Assembly (NCBI GenBank): GCA_964477035.1
Contig: CAYZCW010000012.1
Location: 1 to 64,000 of the forward strand
Source of the DNA: SLSG01 sp964477035
Lineage (GTDB): Bacteria; Bacteroidota; Bacteroidia; Bacteroidales; UBA7960
Direction: 5' to 3'
Length of the DNA: 64,000 nt
Shown here: positions 59,098-64,000 of the stretch, piece after piece
Layout: every line of letters begins with the position of its first letter
How positions within the stretch are numbered: the stretch's first letter is position 1
Made by a program: the position numbers and the translations under genes
The notes under the pieces: model-generated
What the model was told of the DNA's origin: nothing
Databases searched by the model: none
Seen by the model: the letters and a program-made list of their open reading frames with translations, nothing else

Positions 59098-61023
59098 TTA
59101 CTTCACTTCTTCAAAATCCACATCGGTCACATCCCCGTCATTCTTCCCGCCTTTCCCGTCTTTTCCGGGCTGGCCACCGTCCTTGCCGCCCTCCTGTCCG
59201 TCGGACGGAGCACCGGCCGCCTGTGATGCCTGATACATCTCAGCGCTGGCAGCCTGCCAGGCCGCATTGAGGCCGGCCATGGCGGTCTCTATGGCCCCGA
59301 GGTCCTTGTTCTTGTGGGCCTCCTTCAGGTCGGCCAGGGCCTTTTCAATGGGCCCTTTCTTGTCGGCCGGCAGTTTGTCGCCGAACTCCTTGATCTGTTT
59401 TTCGGTCTGGAAGATGAGGCTGTCGGCGGCATTGATTTTTTCAATCTCCTCCTTGAGCTTGCGGTCCTTTTCGGCGTTCGCTTCGGCTTCGGCCTTCATC
59501 TTCTTGATTTCTTCCTCATTCAGGCCCGAGGATGCTTCGATGCGCACCTGTTGCGATTTGCCGGTGGCCTTGTCCTTGGCCGACACATGCAGGATGCCGT
59601 TGGCGTCGATGTCGAAGGCCACCTCGATCTGGGGCATGCCCCTGGGTGCGGGCGGCAGTCCATCGAGATGGAACCGCCCGATGGTGCGGTTGTCTTTGGC
59701 CATGGGCCGTTCGCCCTGGAGGATATGGATCTCCACGGAAGTCTGGTTGTCTGCCGCGGTGGAGAAGGTCTCCATTTTCTTGGTCGGGATGGTGGCATTG
59801 GCCTCGATCAGCCTGGTCATCACACCGCCCAGGGTCTCAATGCCCAGCGACAGCGGGGTGACGTCCAGCAGCAGCACGTCTTTGATCTCACCGGTCAGCA
59901 CGGCGCCCTGGATGGCGGCGCCGATGGCCACGACCTCGTCGGGGTTCACTCCCTTGGAGGGTTTCCTGCCGAAGAATTTTTCCACCAGCTCCTGAATGGC
60001 GGGGATGCGGGTGGAACCGCCCACCAGGATCACCTCGTCGATATCGGAGGGTTTCAGTTTGGCGTCACTGAGCGCCTTCTTGCAGGGCTCCAGGGTGGCC
60101 TGGATCAGCTTGTCGCTCAATTGTTCGAACTGGCTGCGGCTGAGGGTCCTGACCAGGTGCTTGGGAATGCCGTCCACGGGCATGATGTAGGGGAGGTTGA
60201 TCTCCGTGCTGGTGGAGCTGGACAGTTCGATCTTGGCCTTTTCTGCGGCTTCCTTGAGCCGCTGCAGGGCCATGGGGTCCTTCTTCAGGTCGATCCCTTC
60301 GTCCTTTTTGAACTCACCGGCCAGCCAGTTGATGATCACATCGTCGAAATCGTCCCCTCCCAGGTGGGTGTCGCCATGGGTGGACTTCACCTCGAAGACC
60401 CCGTCGCCCAACTCCAGGATGGATATGTCGAAGGTCCCCCCGCCCAGGTCGAAGACGGCGATGCGGACATCCTTGTCTTTTTTGTCCAGGCCGTAAGCCA
60501 GCGAGGCCGCCGTGGGCTCATTGATGATGCGCCGCACCTTCAGTCCCGCGATCTCCCCGGCTTCCTTGGTGGCCTGCCTCTGGCTGTCGTTGAAATAGGC
60601 CGGTACGGTGATCACCGCTTCCTGCACTTCCTGTCCCAGGTAATCCTCGGCCGTTTTCTTCATCTTCTGCAGCACCATGGCCGAGATTTCCTGGGGGGTG
60701 TAATGCCGGTCATCGATCTTCACGCGGGGGATGTTGTTGTCCCCTTTTTCGATGGGGTAGGAAACCCTTTCCCTTTCCTTGACGGAAGTGTCATAGGTTT
60801 CGCCCATCAGCCGCTTGATCGAGTAGATTGTCTTGGTGGGGTTGATGATGGCCTGTCGTTTGGCCGGGTCACCCACCTTGCGCTCCCCGTTCTCGGTAAA
60901 GGCGACGATGGACGGGGTGGTCCGCCTCCCTTCACTGTTGGGAATCACCACCGGCTCGTTTCCTTCCATCACGGCCACACAAGAGTTTGTCGTTCCTAAG
61001 TCAATTCCAATAATTTTACCCAT
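59098..61023 (-). CDS. dnaK: Molecular chaperone DnaK (Hsp70)
   Basis: A 641-residue ATP-dependent chaperone. 'GIDLGTTNSCVAVMEGNEPVVIPNSEG', 'FDLGGGTFDISILELGDGVFEVKSTHGDTHLGGDDFD' and 'VGGSTRIPAIQELVEKFFG' are the Hsp70 signatures; a substrate-binding domain and a Gly/Gln/Lys-rich tail ending in TDVDFEEVK (EEVK-type end) follow. Neither dnaJ nor grpE adjoins it. No CIRCE-type inverted repeat is visible upstream. Confidence 0.98.
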   Translation of the reverse strand: MGKIIGIDLGTTNSCVAVMEGNEPVVIPNSEGRRTTPSIVAFTENGERKVGDPAKRQAIINPTKTIYSIKRLMGETYDTSVKERERVSYPIEKGDNNIPRVKIDDRHYTPQEISAMVLQKMKKTAEDYLGQEVQEAVITVPAYFNDSQRQATKEAGEIAGLKVRRIINEPTAASLAYGLDKKDKDVRIAVFDLGGGTFDISILELGDGVFEVKSTHGDTHLGGDDFDDVIINWLAGEFKKDEGIDLKKDPMALQRLKEAAEKAKIELSSSTSTEINLPYIMPVDGIPKHLVRTLSRSQFEQLSDKLIQATLEPCKKALSDAKLKPSDIDEVILVGGSTRIPAIQELVEKFFGRKPSKGVNPDEVVAIGAAIQGAVLTGEIKDVLLLDVTPLSLGIETLGGVMTRLIEANATIPTKKMETFSTAADNQTSVEIHILQGERPMAKDNRTIGRFHLDGLPPAPRGMPQIEVAFDIDANGILHVSAKDKATGKSQQVRIEASSGLNEEEIKKMKAEAEANAEKDRKLKEEIEKINAADSLIFQTEKQIKEFGDKLPADKKGPIEKALADLKEAHKNKDLGAIETAMAGLNAAWQAASAEMYQASQAAGAPSDGQEGGKDGGQPGKDGKGGKNDGDVTDVDFEEVK

Positions 61024-61212
61024 TGCTTGTATCGTTTTTATCCGTCAGTAAATGCAAGACATTGTTTTCGGGCGCACCCGCGCCGCAGATGCCGGAGCGC
61101 CTTTGTTTTGCAGAGGATGTTTCAATGATTGTGCCAAGGCAGGAATCCGGCTGTTTCCGGGCAAATATGGCACCCGCCTGTCCGGGTCATGTGACAAAAA
61201 GGCAGGGGGAGG

Positions 61213-63657
61213 TCAAAACTGTGCCACCAGCTTGATGTTGATCAGCCGGCGTGTCAGGTAGTTTGGGACCGCAAAAAGGCGGTTCTCCACGTCACGGATC
61301 CAAAGGTAGGATATGGTGTTGTTGATTTCCAGCAGGTTGAAAATTTCCGCCGTCAGCCAGAGCGACCGGAAATGGCGCAGGGGATTGCCGTCCGAAAAGG
61401 AGGCGCCGTCCCCGATGAGTTCCTTGGAGAAGCCGATGTCCACCCGCTTGTAGGAAGGCATGCGCAGGGTGTCTAGTTGCCGTTCGTAGGTCGGCGGCCC
61501 AAACGGCAGGCCCGTGCCGAACACGAAGCCCAGCTGCACCTGGTAGCTGGGGTTCCTGGGCAGGAAATCCTGGAAAAACAGGCTGAAGTTAAGCCGCTGG
61601 TCGGTCGGCCGCGGGATGTATCCGGCAGGGATTCGTTCCCCGTTGGGGCCGGAATAATAAGCCCCTTCGATCTTTTCCCGGGTCTGCATCACGGACAGGC
61701 TGGCCCAGGACTCCACCCCGGGAACGAACTCCCCGTGCACCTTCATGTCGAGGCCGGTGGCATAGCCCTGGGCCAGGTTTTCGGCGTAATAACGGATCCG
61801 GACGTTGTCCAGTTCGAAGGGGATGAGGTGTTTCAGGTGCTTGTAGTAAGCCTCTGCCGTATATTTGAAGGGGCGGTCCCAGGCCAGGAAATTGTACTCC
61901 GAGCCCAGCACGAAGTGAATGGACTCCTGGGCGCGGATGTCTTGATTGAGCCGCCCCTGGAAGTCACGCAACTCCCTGTAGAAAGGCGGCTGGTGGAAGA
62001 ACCCGGCCGAGGCACGGAAGGCCCAGCGGGGGGCCAGCAGTGGCTTGTACAGCAGGGTGGCCCGCGGGCTGATCAGGAACTGACGGTTAAAATCCCAGTA
62101 GTTGCCCCGGATCCCGGCCGTCAGGGCGAAGCGCCCGTGGGAGGCCTCCAGCTCCCAGGTGTGCTGGGCAAAGGCCGAGAGGCGGGAGGACTGCATGCTG
62201 ATGGTCGCATGGAGGGTGTCCCGCAGCAGGAGGCGGTCCCCATGCCGGGGCACGGCATAGCCGGAAGAATCGATCATGGTCCACTCCGTAAGGCGGTCGT
62301 AAATGTCTTCCCTCTGGAACTTCATGCCCCAGCGGCTCCGGCCCTTGTCCCCCTGGAGCTGCCCCTTGTGTTCCAGGTTCCATACAATGGCGTTGAGGTA
62401 GTTGCGGGCATGGTTGTGGAAAGTGCCCACCCCGATGGCTTCGCCCACCGGCTGCCCGAAATCGTCCTTCGAGAAATCCGTCTCCACCCTTTGCAGCCAA
62501 TACTGTCCGACGATGTCGAAATTTTCGTTCTCGTCCGACTGAAACACCGTGGAGATAAAGTCCATTTCCAGGTTTTCCGTCGGATGCCAATTCAGCGACA
62601 TGGCCCCCAGTCCCGTGATGAAGCGGTCGACTTCCTGTCCGTCGAAATACACGGTGAGCTCGCGCACATCGGCCACGGTCCCGAAGCGGGTGCGCTGCAC
62701 CTCCGGCTGGAACAGGTAGCGGTTGCGGCTGTAGTTGCCCAGCATGCTCAGGGTGGCCCGGGGCCCCAGCTCGTAGGTCAGCAGGGCCTGGAAATCCGAA
62801 AAGGAAGGCCGGTAATCGCCCTGGGCGTCCAGGGTTCCCAGCAGGTACTGGTTGGATTTGTGCCGGAAACCCAGCAGGTAAGAAATTTTTTCGTTGCCGG
62901 TAAGTCCTTCCAGGTGGAGGGAGCCTTCCAGCAGGCTCATGGAAAAGGAGCCGGCGAAGTCCGCCGGTTTCCTGTAGCGGATGTCCAAAACAGATGCCAT
63001 CTTGTCGCCGTATTGGGCGTCGAAGCCCCCGGCCGAGAAGCTGATGGAGGAGATCAGGTCGGAGTTCAGAAAACTCAGCCCCTCCTGCTGGCCGCTGCGG
63101 ACCAGGAAGGGGCGGTAGATCTCGATCCCGTTCACGTAGACCAGGTTCTCGTCGTAGTTGCCGCCCCGTACCGAATACTGGCTGGACAGTTCCGTGGTGG
63201 CCGACACCCCCGGGAGGGTCTTGACCAGTCCCTCGACCCCGGCCGAGGGGCCGGGCAGGCGGGAGACCAGCTTGGGGTCGATGCGGGTGATGTCGGTCGA
63301 CAGGATCTGCCTTTCGGTGACCACCACGTCGGGCAGGTCGGTGGCCGAAGGGCGGAGAAAGATATCCACCCGCCTCACCTCCCCGGGCTCCAGCATCAGA
63401 GACACATGGGCCGGGGCATAGCCCAGGTAGGAGATGGCCAGGCGCAACGCCTGCTGGGCGGGCACCCGGAGGCGGAAAAAGCCCGTCTCAGAGGTGGTGG
63501 TTCCCGTGGGGGTGCCTTCCACGGCCAGGTTGACAAACTCCAGGGGATTCCCTTCCGGGTCACGAACCATGCCTTCGATGTGCGCAAAAGGCTGGGCCGC
63601 TGCCAGGCCGGTCAGCAGCAACAGGAACACGAGCGGCAGGATCTTTTTATGGGACAT
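61213..63657 (-). CDS. TonB-dependent outer-membrane receptor
   Basis: An 814-residue receptor. The signal peptide (ILPLVFLLLLTGLAAAQ) is followed by a carboxypeptidase-D-like domain (about 20-105; 'HIEGMVRDPEGNPLEFVNLAVEGTPTGTTTSETGFFRLRVP'), plug (about 110-250; 'LVKTLPGVSATTELSSQYSVRGGNYDENLVYVNGIEIYRPF') and barrel ending in 'LINIKLVAQF'. No SusD-like partner adjoins it. It follows upstream of dnaK by 189 bases but is not part of its transcript. The ligand is unknown. The start at 63657 gives the signal peptide; upstream in-frame ATGs add hydrophilic sequence. Confidence 0.92.
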   Translation of the reverse strand: MSHKKILPLVFLLLLTGLAAAQPFAHIEGMVRDPEGNPLEFVNLAVEGTPTGTTTSETGFFRLRVPAQQALRLAISYLGYAPAHVSLMLEPGEVRRVDIFLRPSATDLPDVVVTERQILSTDITRIDPKLVSRLPGPSAGVEGLVKTLPGVSATTELSSQYSVRGGNYDENLVYVNGIEIYRPFLVRSGQQEGLSFLNSDLISSISFSAGGFDAQYGDKMASVLDIRYRKPADFAGSFSMSLLEGSLHLEGLTGNEKISYLLGFRHKSNQYLLGTLDAQGDYRPSFSDFQALLTYELGPRATLSMLGNYSRNRYLFQPEVQRTRFGTVADVRELTVYFDGQEVDRFITGLGAMSLNWHPTENLEMDFISTVFQSDENENFDIVGQYWLQRVETDFSKDDFGQPVGEAIGVGTFHNHARNYLNAIVWNLEHKGQLQGDKGRSRWGMKFQREDIYDRLTEWTMIDSSGYAVPRHGDRLLLRDTLHATISMQSSRLSAFAQHTWELEASHGRFALTAGIRGNYWDFNRQFLISPRATLLYKPLLAPRWAFRASAGFFHQPPFYRELRDFQGRLNQDIRAQESIHFVLGSEYNFLAWDRPFKYTAEAYYKHLKHLIPFELDNVRIRYYAENLAQGYATGLDMKVHGEFVPGVESWASLSVMQTREKIEGAYYSGPNGERIPAGYIPRPTDQRLNFSLFFQDFLPRNPSYQVQLGFVFGTGLPFGPPTYERQLDTLRMPSYKRVDIGFSKELIGDGASFSDGNPLRHFRSLWLTAEIFNLLEINNTISYLWIRDVENRLFAVPNYLTRRLINIKLVAQF

Positions 63658-63799
63658 GATTCGGATAAGTCGGGCATGTGAAAGGGACCCGTGCCCTTCG
63701 GGCGTGGCAGCGGTGGCTCCGGAGTCCCTGCTAGCATTCATATAACCGCAATCGTGCACACATTATTGTACGCCGGTTGCCCCGCGTTGGCCTGCGGCT

Positions 63800-64000
63800 C
63801 TAGTCGCTTCGTTTGAACCGGCCTTCCCGCCAGGCCTGAATGAACTGTCCCCAGGCCAGGGGGTCGAAGATGCGCATGGGGGGCGCCTGCCCCGCATAAT
63901 ACAGGCGTTCGGCCTGCTGGTTCATCACGTGCTTGAAGTTCATGCTGCCGTCCATGGGATAATGCCTTAGCCGCTCCTTCATGTCCGCCCTGGCCAGGTT
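63800..64000 (-). CDS. C-terminal end of an unidentified protein, cut by window edge
   Basis: A minus-strand frame stays open from the stop at 63800 to base 64000 (67 codons, reading ...NLARADMKERLRHYPMDGS). An internal ATG at 63982 could start a 60-residue protein, but continuous coding through the edge suggests the tail of a larger gene. It is rich in Arg, Gln and aromatic residues and ends GRFKRSD. I do not recognise it. Confidence 0.5.
   Translation of the reverse strand, partial: NLARADMKERLRHYPMDGSMNFKHVMNQQAERLYYAGQAPPMRIFDPLAWGQFIQAWREGRFKRSD

Noticed and set aside
59314..60999. 561-codon plus-strand frame opposite dnaK
   Set aside because: Antisense shadow of dnaK; no start region or domain supports it.
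61024..61212. Possible heat-shock (CIRCE-type) operator upstream of dnaK
   Set aside because: No TTAGCACTC-N9-GAGTGCTAA-like repeat is present, and no clear TAnnTTTG box could be placed.

Overview
The window is a chromosomal stretch of a fairly GC-rich member of the Bacteroidota, most likely a Bacteroidales/Marinilabiliales-type organism. The evidence is the repeated -7 promoter box TAnnTTTG (several copies with a TTG/TTTG box 18-21 bases upstream), the near absence of Shine-Dalgarno sites, type IX secretion parts (PorT and the plug protein), TonB-dependent receptors with a carboxypeptidase-D-like N-terminal domain, the Na+-translocating NQR cluster with ApbE, and the neighbourhoods rpsF-rpsR-rplI, rplU-rpmA-serS and serS-TPR-rsmA. 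I see no phage, transposon, CRISPR array or rRNA operon.

Layout. 1-6.2 kb: the 5' part of a tRNA-Gly(GCC), a Skp/OmpH-like chaperone, a gamma-carbonic-anhydrase-like protein, and the E2 and E1 subunits of 2-oxoglutarate dehydrogenase. 6.3-11.2 kb: a beta-helix-like lipoprotein paired with a TonB-dependent receptor. 11.4-15.1 kb: a TPR protein and a large secreted S9 peptidase. 15.2-21.1 kb (minus strand): a six-gene sulfur/respiratory operon. 21.5-28.8 kb: sirtuin, SpoU methyltransferase, PorT, pdxH, rfaE1, aspartate aminotransferase, a small membrane protein, a ThiS-like carrier and the T9SS plug protein. 28.9-40.4 kb (plus strand): nqrABCDEF, a CDF metal exporter, apbE, then an Mla/MCE lipid-transport operon. 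40.5-54.2 kb: a small cysteine-rich membrane protein, a TrmH-type methyltransferase, rplI-rpsR-rpsF, an AbgT transporter, a lipoprotein, an EamA transporter, rplU-rpmA, serS, a TPR protein, rsmA, a PP2C-like/LysM protein and aspartate kinase. 54.3-64 kb: an ECF sigma factor, a MerR-B12 regulator, a SiaC-like phosphoprotein, a stand-alone DnaB C-terminal-domain protein, a DUF2148 protein, tpx, dnaK, a second TonB-dependent receptor and the end of a gene cut by the window edge.

The most interesting region is 15244-21052. It encodes an eight-haem cytochrome of the octahaem tetrathionate reductase family, a four-helix b-type cytochrome, a double-rhodanese lipoprotein, a YeeE/YedE half-transporter, a YeeE/YedE-rhodanese fusion and a membrane-anchored rhodanese-like protein. 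All three rhodanese-bearing proteins end in the same C-terminal module: a PVP segment, a short beta-strand-like segment, then Gly-Gly-Cys at the very last residue. Two of the three have lost the rhodanese catalytic cysteine. The tail resembles the GGCGG sulfur-carrying arm of SoxY. I propose an extracytoplasmic sulfur-relay system in which the terminal cysteine, not the rhodanese loop, carries the sulfane sulfur. This is inference from sequence.

Coupling elsewhere: NQR builds the sodium gradient and ApbE attaches FMN to NqrB and NqrC. A small cysteine-rich membrane protein at 40.5 kb has the layout of the NQR maturation factor NqrM. Many housekeeping genes here are ordinary and are reported only as annotations.
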